Positions 43,244-50,388 of a stretch of 64,000 nt of DNA are shown in pieces. How positions within the stretch are numbered: the stretch's first letter is position 1; each line of letters opens with the position of its first letter. This stretch comes from Ruminococcus sp. Its GTDB lineage: Bacteria > Bacillota > Clostridia > Oscillospirales > Ruminococcaceae. The position numbers were made by a program, and so were the translations under genes. A model generated the notes under the pieces. The model had not been told where the DNA came from. It ran no database searches and saw only the letters and a program-made list of their open reading frames with translations. The DNA lies in NCBI GenBank assembly GCA_017626015.1, contig JAGAJO010000001.1, positions 186,001 through 250,000 on the forward strand. Reading direction: 5' to 3'.

Positions 43244-43308
43244 GGCCGTATAGCTTAATTGCAGAGCGTTGTTTAACAAAGGTGTCGGTGCGAGTCCGAC
43301 TAGGCACA
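43244..43308 (+). pseudogene. tRNA-like sequence lacking an anticodon loop
   Basis: The T-arm is intact: GTCGG (43284-43288), TGCGAGT loop, CCGAC (43296-43300). A D-arm is present (GCTT 43253-43256, GAGC 43264-43267, short loop AATTGCA). The anticodon stem TTGTT (43269-43273) / AACAA (43275-43279) pairs perfectly but encloses a single T, so no anticodon loop exists. The acceptor strands GGCCGTA and TAGGCAC match at only 4 of 7 positions. It cannot decode. It is either a tRNA pseudogene or a tRNA-shaped regulatory element before the zinc-ribbon gene. Confidence 0.6.
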
Positions 43309-43333
43309 ATTTTATTATAACGAGGTAAGAGTT

Positions 43334-43612
43334 ATGTACGAAGACAAGACATTAGTATGTAAAGACTGCGGAAACGAATTTGTTTTCACAGCAGGTGAGC
43401 AGGAGTTTTACGCTGAAAAAGGCTTTGTAAATGAGCCGCAGAGATGCAAGGCGTGCAGAGACGCAAGAAAGGCGGCTTCCAAGTCCGAAAGACAGATGTA
43501 TACCGCAGTTTGCGCAGCTTGCGGCGGAGAGGCTGTTATTCCTTTCAAGCCCAGGGAGGACAGACCTGTATACTGCAGCGAGTGCTTTGCTAAGATGAAG
43601 GAGCAGCAGTGA
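43334..43612 (+). CDS. Zinc-ribbon protein (probable zinc-binding domain, zf-trcl type)
   Basis: 92 residues with two Cys4 ribbons: CKDCGNEF paired with CKACRDAR (about 9-42), and CAACGGEA paired with CSECFAKM (about 56-88). It starts after GAGGTAAGAGTT. Such small proteins are common in Firmicutes, function unknown; nucleic-acid or protein binding is likely. It lies 25 bp after the tRNA-like sequence and may share a transcript with the sigma gene, since no terminator lies between. Confidence 0.88.
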   Translation: MYEDKTLVCKDCGNEFVFTAGEQEFYAEKGFVNEPQRCKACRDARKAASKSERQMYTAVCAACGGEAVIPFKPREDRPVYCSECFAKMKEQQ

Positions 43613-43635
43613 TCCGATAATTTTACTGAATGTTT

Positions 43636-43665
43636 AACGCCGCAGAGATCTGCGGCGTTTTTCTT
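43636..43665 (+). terminator. Terminator after the zinc-ribbon gene
   Basis: AACGCCGCAGA (43636-43646) pairs with TCTGCGGCGTT (43649-43659), followed by TTTTTCTTTG. Confidence 0.9.
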
Positions 43666-43680
43666 TGTAAAATGCAGATA

Positions 43681-43716
43681 AAGCGAAAGTCCCCGTTGTG
43701 AGGACTTTCGCTTTTT
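43681..43716. terminator. Second, convergent terminator
   Basis: AAGCGAAAGTCC (43681-43692) pairs with GGACTTTCGCTT (43702-43713), then TTTTT. It touches the end of the minus-strand sigma-factor gene and probably separates the two convergent genes. Confidence 0.8.
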
Positions 43717-43718
43717 GA

Positions 43719-45380
43719 TCATAACGGCATTTTGTATACCATAACTGAGAAAACGGCTTTTTTCTGCTGTGGGGTGAGAGGCTGTAAAAGTCCCTTTTTG
43801 AGAAGAGCGTCGGTAACTCTGGGAATGATTTGTCCCGACATCAGTCCGCCCTTGCTGTATGCTTTGACAAGCTCCTGCATATGAGGAGGGTAATTCTTTC
43901 GGTTGATCTCGTATATTTTACGGTCAAATTCGTCGGAATATTCCTTGATCTCATGGGGAACGGCAATCTTTTGGAGAATATGATCTCTGATGATATTCCA
44001 TTGATCGTCGCTGTCGCTCTCAAGGGTCATTACCTGATTTCTGTCCTCAAAAATGTAGCCCTTGTCGCATATACGCTTGTATTCCTCGTGGTAAAGACTG
44101 TCCTTGCCTTCGGTTACAAATTTGTACAGGCTTGCCCAGTCCTGCCACTCATTTTCACGCCAGCCGCCGTCACGGTCGGTAAATTTGCAGTTTATCTGTA
44201 TGGAACACAGCTCTTCTATGTTTTTTGTATCGCTGTCTGTTGCCTGACTTATGCGGTGATTTCTCGTCATATAGCCGCAGCACCAATATTCGGGCTTCGG
44301 GATATTATCCTGCGGCTGACGGCAGTCGTCAGATACAGTTGCCTGCGCTATAAAATCACCGCCGTCGGGACGTTTTACCGAAAATTTATCATATACGTTA
44401 TTGTCGTATGCTTCAAAAAGAAATCTGTGGCAGAGCATTATAAGGTTGTACTTCATAAAATTTCTGTCGTTTCCGTCGCATTTAAATCCGTAGCAGTCCT
44501 CGGAGCTGTCGAAGTCCGCCAGAACCTTTGTATAGAAGTTTTCTGCAAGGTACTCCGCCGCCTGCTGACACAGCTTGCTTTCGCTGCTGTCAAAAAGACG
44601 TTCGTCCGTAATGTACATATTTGTAAGATATTTAGGATTTGCAGACTTGTCCTGCCTGTCAATGTAGCCGTATTCCTCCAGTATTTTCATCTCGTCCGAA
44701 ACATAGCTTACGGGAACGCTCAGCTCCCGGGCGATCTCCTCTATGGTCTTGGATTTCCAGTAGCAGGAAAAGGCAATATTCTGTTTTAAACGTGTGTTGA
44801 AAATGTTTGACGTATCACCGGTAGTTCCGGGAGAGCCGTCGTGTCCCATAGATATGAATTTGATAGGGTTAACAGATGCAGTTGGATTTTCGTTCATTTC
44901 AATACCCTCCTTCAAGGTCGTTCGTGCGTCGGACAAATGCCATTTTACAGTACCAGAGGAAATACCCAGAGCGGAGGCTATCTGCGAAACTGTTTTCTTT
45001 TCGTAGTAAAACATATAGACGATAGTCCGCTGACGTCGGGTGAGATAGCCTATCTCGCTCCTCAGACGGTTTAATGTTTCAATATTTTCAAGCTTTTCCT
45101 GAGTGTCATCGTAGTGGGGGATCGAAAGCTGTGAAATATCCTCGGAATATGCTCCTTTCTCTTTTTTCAGGAAGTTTGCAAGAACGTTCTTTGATATTCT
45201 GTATACATATCCGTCGGGATTGGGGATATTGTCCGCCCGCAGAAAAGAAAGATACGTCTGACAGGATATTTCCGCCGCAAGCTCCTCCGCCTGTGAGTAG
45301 TCCCTCAGCTTGCTCAGCGCAAATCCGAATATTTTATTCCGGTACTGTGAAATAAGGCTGTCCGCTGTGTGTTTGTCCAT
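43719..45380 (-). CDS. ECF-type sigma factor with ~390-residue C-terminal extension
   Basis: 553 residues. Region 2 is about 5-70 (ISQYRNKIFGFALSKLRDYSQAEELAAEI), region 4 about 108-160 (LTRRQRTIVYMFYYEKKTVSQIASALGISSGTVKWHL). Together they are a complete ECF sigma factor. From about 165 on, the protein continues with a second helix-turn-helix (KTIEEIARELSVPVSYVSDEMKILEEYGYI, about 208-240) and about 300 residues with no recognised domain, rich in aromatic and charged residues. No anti-sigma gene is adjacent, so the extension may be a built-in sensor or inhibitor (inference). Confidence 0.85.
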   Translation of the reverse strand: MDKHTADSLISQYRNKIFGFALSKLRDYSQAEELAAEISCQTYLSFLRADNIPNPDGYVYRISKNVLANFLKKEKGAYSEDISQLSIPHYDDTQEKLENIETLNRLRSEIGYLTRRQRTIVYMFYYEKKTVSQIASALGISSGTVKWHLSDARTTLKEGIEMNENPTASVNPIKFISMGHDGSPGTTGDTSNIFNTRLKQNIAFSCYWKSKTIEEIARELSVPVSYVSDEMKILEEYGYIDRQDKSANPKYLTNMYITDERLFDSSESKLCQQAAEYLAENFYTKVLADFDSSEDCYGFKCDGNDRNFMKYNLIMLCHRFLFEAYDNNVYDKFSVKRPDGGDFIAQATVSDDCRQPQDNIPKPEYWCCGYMTRNHRISQATDSDTKNIEELCSIQINCKFTDRDGGWRENEWQDWASLYKFVTEGKDSLYHEEYKRICDKGYIFEDRNQVMTLESDSDDQWNIIRDHILQKIAVPHEIKEYSDEFDRKIYEINRKNYPPHMQELVKAYSKGGLMSGQIIPRVTDALLKKGLLQPLTPQQKKAVFSVMVYKMPL

Positions 45381-45410
45381 AACCTACCTCCGAATGCATT
45401 CTGTATATAT

Positions 45411-45439
45411 AGTGTATCAGAAATTCATGGGGTTGGCAA
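45411..45439 (-). promoter_or_regulatory. Promoter of the ECF-type sigma gene
   Basis: Minus strand: TTGCCA (45434-45439), 17-bp spacer, TACACT (45411-45416), about 30 bp before the ATG, with GGAGG in between. It is a housekeeping-type promoter. Confidence 0.65.
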
Positions 45440-45463
45440 GCACAGAGAAATTTTTTTAGTATA

Positions 45464-45492
45464 TTGCATTTTGAACGGAAATAAAGTATAAT
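45464..45492 (+). promoter_or_regulatory. trmK promoter
   Basis: TTGCAT (45464-45469), 17-bp spacer, TATAAT (45487-45492). A small leader hairpin TGCGGGA-TCA-TCCCGCA follows at 45499-45515. Confidence 0.75.
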
Positions 45493-45538
45493 AAAATCTG
45501 CGGGATCATCCCGCAAATAATTTCAAAGGATCTTTATA

Positions 45539-46219
45539 ATGGACAAAAGACTGCTTACCTGCGCCGCATTATGCGTCGGCGACAGGCTTGCCGATATAGG
45601 CACAGACCACGGATATCTCCCCTGCTATATGGTAAAAAACGGACTATGCAAAACCGCTCTCGCCTGCGACGTTGCTGAAAAGCCGTTGCAGAGCGCAAAA
45701 GAGCATATATCCCGGTCGGGACTGGAAAACAGCATTGAAACTGTTCTGTCAGACGGTCTTGACAGCGTTGACAGCAATGGGATAACGGATATTTCCATAG
45801 CCGGAATGGGCGGAGAGCTTATAGCTGATATCCTTTCCCGTGCTGAATGGGTCAGGAAAAACAGGGTAAATCTTGTTTTACAGCCAATGACAAAGTGGGA
45901 TGTTCTGAGAAAGTGGCTTTACGACAACTGCTTTGAGATAAAAAAAGAGCTTCCCAGTCAGGAGGGAAGGTTTGTATACTCGGTAATGCAGGCTGTTTAT
46001 ACGGGAGAAAAGCCGTCCTACAGCTGCGATCTTCGTTATCTTTACTGCGGATTGGTCTCGGCGGATTCTCCAGACGGAAGAGCTTATCTCGAACGTCAGG
46101 CGTTCAGACTTGAAACTGCGGGAAGGGGCATGCTCGGTTCCGGGGAAAAGTCAGAGCTTGCCGCAGAAATGCTGAAAACGGCTGAGTCGATCAGATTTGA
46201 ATTATCGAAGGAAGTCTGA
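45539..46219 (+). CDS. trmK: tRNA (adenine-22-N1)-methyltransferase
   Basis: 226 residues. SAM-dependent m1A22 methylation of tRNA. The N-terminal motif VGDRLADIGTDHGYLPCYMV (about 13-32) is the SAM loop characteristic of TrmK. ISIAGMGGELIADIL (about 84-98) is the catalytic region with the GMGG signature. Length typical. In many firmicutes trmK lies next to sigA; here its neighbour is the large ECF-type sigma gene, divergently arranged. Confidence 0.93.
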   Translation: MDKRLLTCAALCVGDRLADIGTDHGYLPCYMVKNGLCKTALACDVAEKPLQSAKEHISRSGLENSIETVLSDGLDSVDSNGITDISIAGMGGELIADILSRAEWVRKNRVNLVLQPMTKWDVLRKWLYDNCFEIKKELPSQEGRFVYSVMQAVYTGEKPSYSCDLRYLYCGLVSADSPDGRAYLERQAFRLETAGRGMLGSGEKSELAAEMLKTAESIRFELSKEV

Positions 46220-46227
46220 GAGATCAC

Positions 46228-46256
46228 AAAAAATCAAGGCTGCAAAAAGCAGCCTT
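46228..46256 (-). terminator. Terminator of the DUF1858 gene
   Basis: Read on the minus strand, AAGGCTGC / GCAGCCTT with a five-base loop is followed by GA and six U. On the plus strand the following bases are A, so it mainly serves the minus-strand gene. Confidence 0.75.
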
Positions 46257-46287
46257 AAAATTCGCAGCATTTCTGACGGATACGCCT

Positions 46288-46491
46288 TTACTTTGCAAAG
46301 TGAGCATTGAGCTTTGCAATAAGCTCGTCGCAGCTTACGCCGTGAACAGCGCACGCCTGTTCAAGAGTTTCGCCTCTTGAGGATGGACAGTAAAGACAGT
46401 GCATACCCATTTCCATGAAGTAGGGAGCTGTGTTTTCGTCGGCGTCCATGATGTCTCCGATAACAGTGTCCTTTGTTACTGTAAATGCCAT
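46288..46491 (-). CDS. DUF1858 redox-disulfide protein
   Basis: 67 residues, the complete DUF1858 domain: ITKDTVIGDIM-like start (VTKDTVIGDIMDADENTAPYF), then GMHCLYCPSSRGETLEQACAVHG. The C-x-x-C (about 32-35) is the proposed redox disulfide of this family, often linked to hybrid-cluster proteins. It has AAAGGAGG before the ATG and a large hairpin in its leader. It lies alone, convergent with trmK. Confidence 0.92.
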   Translation of the reverse strand: MAFTVTKDTVIGDIMDADENTAPYFMEMGMHCLYCPSSRGETLEQACAVHGVSCDELIAKLNAHFAK

Positions 46492-46528
46492 TTGAAATTC
46501 CTCCTTTCGGGATCGCTTTATCAGACCT

Positions 46529-46591
46529 GTTCAATAACCTGCGGTATACCGTCCGGCTTGTCCTTTTACGGTATTTCTGCGGTTATTGAAC
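46529..46591 (-). promoter_or_regulatory. Large two-part hairpin in the DUF1858 leader
   Basis: GTTCAATAACC (46529-46539) pairs with GGTTATTGAAC (46581-46591), and ATACCGT (46546-46552) with ACGGTAT (46568-46574), with small internal loops. No U-tract follows. Located just upstream of the ribosome binding site of the minus-strand gene. Confidence 0.55.
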
Positions 46592-46635
46592 CGGTCTATT
46601 ATTATAACCGATATCTGCGAAATTAATAGCTGCGG

Positions 46636-47496
46636 TCAGCTGTCAAAAAGACTTTGCACAGATCCGCAGATCTTTTTTGCAATATACGGATTATTCATTG
46701 TGTACAGATGTATGCCGTCAACGTCGTTGGCGATAAGATCTACTATCTGAGATACCGCATAGGCGATGCCTGCATCTCTCATTGCAATGGGGTTGTTTTC
46801 GTATTTTTCCATTATGGTGATAAACTTTTTCGGCAGCGTTGCATGACAGAGAGTAACCATGCGCTCGATCTGTTTTTTGTTTGTTACAGGCATGATGCCT
46901 GCTTCTATCGGGACGTTTATCCCGGCGATAGCCGCTTTTTCACGGAAAGAATAGAAAAATTCGTTGTCGAAGAAAAGCTGGGTTATAAGCTGAGAGCAGC
47001 CTGCGTCTACCTTTATTTTTAGGTTGCGGATATCCTCCACAGCATTTGCGGCTTCGTGGTGACCCTCCGGATAGCAGGCGCCGATAATGTTAAAGTCTCC
47101 GTTTGCCCTGATAAATTCAACAAGCTCGGAGGCGTAGCGGAAATCCTCTTTTGGGGCAATGTCGGGGTTAATGTCGCCTCTGAGGGCAAGGATATTTTCG
47201 ATACCGTATTTTTTCAGCTCCTCAAGCTCCGACAGGACCTTTTGCTTTGTCAGGTTTATACAGGGCAGATGAGCAACGGCTTCGATACCGTATTTGTTTT
47301 TGATAGCGTCGCATATGCCGATAGTTGCGTTGTTCGAGCTTCCTCCTGCGCCGTAGGTAACGCTGATAAAGTCCGGTTTGACCTCGGACAGCTCGTTTAT
47401 GGTTTCATATATGCTTTCCACAGGGGTAGTGCTTTTCGGGGGAAAAACCTCAAAGGAAAGAGTTGATTTTGTTTTAAATAGCTGATTGGTTTTCAT
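46636..47496 (-). CDS. metF: 5,10-methylenetetrahydrofolate reductase
   Basis: 286 residues. FAD-dependent reduction of methylene-THF to methyl-THF for methionine synthesis. SFEVFPPKST (about 14-23) holds the catalytic Glu. VTYGAGGSS (about 44-52), HLPCINLTK, LALRGD (about 106-111) and EGHHEA are the family motifs. Normal length for bacterial MetF. Start after GGAAGGACAGT. Stands alone on the minus strand. Confidence 0.96.
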   Translation of the reverse strand: MKTNQLFKTKSTLSFEVFPPKSTTPVESIYETINELSEVKPDFISVTYGAGGSSNNATIGICDAIKNKYGIEAVAHLPCINLTKQKVLSELEELKKYGIENILALRGDINPDIAPKEDFRYASELVEFIRANGDFNIIGACYPEGHHEAANAVEDIRNLKIKVDAGCSQLITQLFFDNEFFYSFREKAAIAGINVPIEAGIMPVTNKKQIERMVTLCHATLPKKFITIMEKYENNPIAMRDAGIAYAVSQIVDLIANDVDGIHLYTMNNPYIAKKICGSVQSLFDS

Positions 47497-47669
47497 TTTA
47501 CTGTCCTTCCGAATTTAATGTTCCGATGTAAATTATATTATACCACAAAACGCAGTTCCCGTCAACCGCAGCAGAAAATTTTTAACGGAAATTAGATTTT
47601 GGAAATTAACGAGCAATGTTTCTCTCCCCACATTCGTCGGGGGGGGAAGACAACAAAGCAAATGTTTAA

Positions 47670-47701
47670 GGAGCGGATCCGGAAAATTTCGGATCCGCTC
47701 C
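47670..47701 (-). terminator. Hairpin after glgB, possible terminator
   Basis: A 12-bp perfect stem, GGAGCGGATCCG (47670-47681) with CGGATCCGCTCC (47690-47701). On the minus strand only TTAAACATTT follows, so termination may be weak. The rest of the 47497-47707 gap holds no gene. Confidence 0.5.
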
Positions 47702-47707
47702 CGGTGT

Positions 47708-49495
47708 TTACTCAACAAGAAAATATTTTCCGGAAAACGCTTCTGCGTCAACTGACAGAACGCCGTTGTCCACTTCAAGAGCTTCCGTGCTCTCGGGGAT
47801 ATTTCCGCCGTATTTTTCCCAGTTGCTGAAGATAAGGGGGGTAGCCTTTTTAAAGCCGGGAAGATCTGTCTTGTATTCCCCGCAATCGGTATCTGAAAAG
47901 TTGAACACCGCAAGGATAGTCTGTCCGCCGCCCTTTCTCAGGAAGGCGTACATACATTTGTCTCTGCCCGTGCAGTCTGTCCACAGAAATCCCGAGGGGC
48001 TGTAATCGTCGGCGTAAAGGGCAGGATATTTAAGATAGATCTTGTTAAGCTCCGCCGTAAAGCGCTTGAAGGCATCGTGTACCGGGTATGTGAGAATATC
48101 CCAGTCCTGCTCTCGTTTTTCGTCCCACTCTCTCAGCTGACCGAATTCTCCGCCCATGAAATTCAGTTTTTTGCCGGTATGGGCGAACATATACATATAC
48201 ATAGCCCTTGCCTGCGGAAACTTCTCCTCATACTGTCCGTTCATTTTCTGAAGAACGGTAGCCTTGCCGTGAACGTTCTCATCATGGGAGAGCGGCAGCA
48301 GGAAACGTTCGGAATAAAAATACATCATTGAAAAAGTAAGCTTGTGATAGTCACGCTCTCTGTCATCGGGATCTTCCCGGAAATAGTTGAGGGTATCGTT
48401 CATCCAACCCATATCCCATTTATAGTCGAAACCCAGACCTCCCTGATCCACGGGCTTTGTGATGCCGTTGAAAGCGCTGGAATCCTCCGCAGCCAGGATA
48501 ATGCCCGGATATGTGCTTTTCAGCCAGCCGTTCATATTTTGAATAAATCTCAGGGCGTTTCCGTTTACTCCCCTTGCGGCGTCTCCCTGCCAGTAAACGG
48601 CGTTGCTTATAGCGTCCATTCTGAGTCCGTCGAAGTGATATTCCTTTATCCAGTAGTTGGCGTTAGACTGTAAAAATGTCTGTATCTCTCCTCTGGAATG
48701 GATAAAGTTTCTGCTTCCCCATTCGCTGTTTCCAACATCGCTGTTGGGATATTCGTACAGCGCAGTTCCGTCGTAATTGGCAAGGGCGTAGTCGTCAACG
48801 GCAAAATGGACCGGAACAAAATCCAGTATAACGCCGATACCGTTTTGATGAAGCTTGTCTATCATTTCCTTGAGGCTGTTCATGGTTCCGTAGCGGGCAG
48901 TCGGACTGTAAAATCCGGTGATCTGATAGCCCCATGAATTGTCGCAGGGATGCTCGCTTACGGGGAGTATTTCTATATAGTTATAGCTCATTTCCTTAAG
49001 ATAAGGTATGAGCAGATCGGCAAGCTGAGAATATGTATACCAGCCGTTCTCGTCCTCGTCGTTGGTTTTCCATGAGCCAAGGTGAAGCTCATAGATATTC
49101 AGCGGCTTGTCACGGCAGTCGCTGCGTGATCTCATCCACTGGGAATCGTCAAAGCTGTAATCGTAAAGATCTCTTATAATGGAAGCGTTATGCGGTCTCA
49201 GCTCCATGCCGAAGCCGTATGGGTCGCAGTGGTCGATAAAAGAGCCGTCACGGCGGTAGATCCTGTATTTGTACATATCCCCTGCTTTGGCATTGGGTAT
49301 TTCCGCCTCCCAGCTGTTGCCGTCGTATATCTTATGCATGGGGGTCTCGTTCCAGCCGTTGAATTCTCCGATAACCGAGATCCTTGCAGCCGCAGGGGCA
49401 AAGGTGCGGAATATCCAGCCGCCTCCGCATCTGTGACAGCCGAAAAATTCGTATGCGTCAAACATTTTTCCCGTGTAAAAGCCGTACATATCCAT
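47708..49495 (-). CDS. glgB: Glycogen branching enzyme (1,4-alpha-glucan branching)
   Basis: 595 residues from the ATG that follows AAGGAG; the longer frame to 49597 runs through the dispersed repeat and lacks a site. CBM48 domain is about 15-115 (FRTFAPAAARISVIGEFNGWNE). The GH13 barrel has the nucleophile in DGLRMDAISN, the acid Glu in ILAAEDSSAF and the stabilising Asp in LSHDENVHGK. It forms alpha-1,6 branches in glycogen. No other glg gene is near. Shorter than the 730-residue type, lacking the extra N-terminal module. Confidence 0.95.
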   Translation of the reverse strand: MDMYGFYTGKMFDAYEFFGCHRCGGGWIFRTFAPAAARISVIGEFNGWNETPMHKIYDGNSWEAEIPNAKAGDMYKYRIYRRDGSFIDHCDPYGFGMELRPHNASIIRDLYDYSFDDSQWMRSRSDCRDKPLNIYELHLGSWKTNDEDENGWYTYSQLADLLIPYLKEMSYNYIEILPVSEHPCDNSWGYQITGFYSPTARYGTMNSLKEMIDKLHQNGIGVILDFVPVHFAVDDYALANYDGTALYEYPNSDVGNSEWGSRNFIHSRGEIQTFLQSNANYWIKEYHFDGLRMDAISNAVYWQGDAARGVNGNALRFIQNMNGWLKSTYPGIILAAEDSSAFNGITKPVDQGGLGFDYKWDMGWMNDTLNYFREDPDDRERDYHKLTFSMMYFYSERFLLPLSHDENVHGKATVLQKMNGQYEEKFPQARAMYMYMFAHTGKKLNFMGGEFGQLREWDEKREQDWDILTYPVHDAFKRFTAELNKIYLKYPALYADDYSPSGFLWTDCTGRDKCMYAFLRKGGGQTILAVFNFSDTDCGEYKTDLPGFKKATPLIFSNWEKYGGNIPESTEALEVDNGVLSVDAEAFSGKYFLVE

Positions 49496-49520
49496 ATTAT
49501 GATTCTCCTTATAAGTGTAT

Positions 49521-49583
49521 TTTAGGGCAGCACTGATTATAAGATCCACTGCCTCGCAGATAACGTGTTTGGGTGTATCTCCG
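49521..49583 (+). repeat. Dispersed intergenic element, copy 2
   Basis: Begins TTTAGGGCAGCACTGATTA and ends GTGTATCTCCG. It aligns with 23979-24052 as described there. It lies upstream of glgB and caused the artificial N-terminal extension of that frame. Confidence 0.6.
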
Positions 49584-49621
49584 TAATACACAGTCATACT
49601 GCCGATACTACCGTAAGATAA

Positions 49622-49650
49622 TTGACATCAGTTGTTTTATGCTGTATAAT
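49622..49650 (+). promoter_or_regulatory. Consensus promoter of the TetR gene
   Basis: TTGACA (49622-49627), 17-bp spacer, TATAAT (49645-49650), a perfect sigma-A consensus about 100 bp before the ATG. Confidence 0.9.
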
Positions 49651-49663
49651 AATTATACAGCAT
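49639..49663 (+). promoter_or_regulatory. Palindromic operator over the TetR promoter
   Basis: ATGCTGTATAAT, one A, ATTATACAGCAT: a perfect 12+1+12 inverted repeat that includes the -10 box. A dimeric repressor bound here would block RNA polymerase. The adjacent TetR protein is the obvious candidate. Confidence 0.8.
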
Positions 49664-49751
49664 TCTGTCCGCATATTTCAACCGTCATTTTTTTTCATTG
49701 GTCAAATATGCGACGGAAATCGAAATCAGTCGCAAAACGGAGGAAATATCT

Positions 49752-50294
49752 ATGGATATGAGAGTGCAGCGCACACGAAAGAGCATTGTTAACGCATTTA
49801 TAGAGCTTCGGGCGAAAAAACCTCTGGAGAAAATAACGGTAAGGGAGCTTTCGGAGCTTGCATTTATAAACAAGGCAACCTTTTATCAGCACTACAGGGA
49901 TATATATGATCTTTCGGAGCAGCTGGAAAGCGAGGCTATAGAAAATGTTCTCACTTCTATGCCTCACCCGGAATGGCTTATAAGCAATCCCAGCGTAGGC
50001 TTCCGGGAGCTGACGGAGGTGATAATTTCTCAGAGCGGACTTTTCAGCATACTTTTTTCCGACAGCCGCAGGACAAATTTAATAAACAAGCTGGAGCAAG
50101 GACTGCGGAATCTCATATACGAGAAATATCCCGCTTACAAAAACGATCTTGCCAAAAACGTGATGATGACCTTTCTTATACAAGGCTCGTTCAACGCTTT
50201 TACAAGGCATTCCTATGAAGACAGGGAGGAGGTCATTGAGATCCTCGGCAGGATAAACGAATGTCTTATAAATTCTTTTGAGGACGGCGTTTAG
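49752..50294 (+). CDS. TetR-family transcriptional regulator
   Basis: 180 residues from the ATG after CGGAGG. The N-terminal HTH is typical: RVQRTRKSIVNAFIELRAKKPLEKITVRELSELAFINKATFYQHYRDIYDLSEQLE (about 3-58). The C-terminal helical domain (about 70-178) resembles TetR_C-type ligand domains of the DhaS/YbiH kind. It probably represses its own promoter through the palindrome at 49639-49663. The effector and other targets are unknown; glgB, divergent from it, and the amidohydrolase downstream are candidates. Confidence 0.92.
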   Translation: MDMRVQRTRKSIVNAFIELRAKKPLEKITVRELSELAFINKATFYQHYRDIYDLSEQLESEAIENVLTSMPHPEWLISNPSVGFRELTEVIISQSGLFSILFSDSRRTNLINKLEQGLRNLIYEKYPAYKNDLAKNVMMTFLIQGSFNAFTRHSYEDREEVIEILGRINECLINSFEDGV

Positions 50295-50301
50295 CGAAAT
50301 G

Positions 50302-50330
50302 TTGACAACATTATTTAAAAATGATACAAT
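50302..50330 (+). promoter_or_regulatory. Promoter of the amidohydrolase-rsmI unit
   Basis: TTGACA (50302-50307), 17-bp spacer, TACAAT (50325-50330), beginning 8 bp after the TetR gene stop. Confidence 0.8.
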
Positions 50331-50388
50331 ATTATTGAACTTGTTTAAGGCGTTTTTGCCTTAATGCGAATGAAAGGATCTGAAGCTG

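Noticed and set aside
43244..43308. Functional tRNA-Asn (a GTT lies in the region)
   Set aside because: The anticodon stem encloses one base only and the acceptor stem is mismatched at three positions.
43830..44789. 319-codon plus-strand ORF opposite the ECF-type sigma gene
   Set aside because: The sigma gene on the other strand has clear domains; this frame has no motif and an odd hydrophobic composition.
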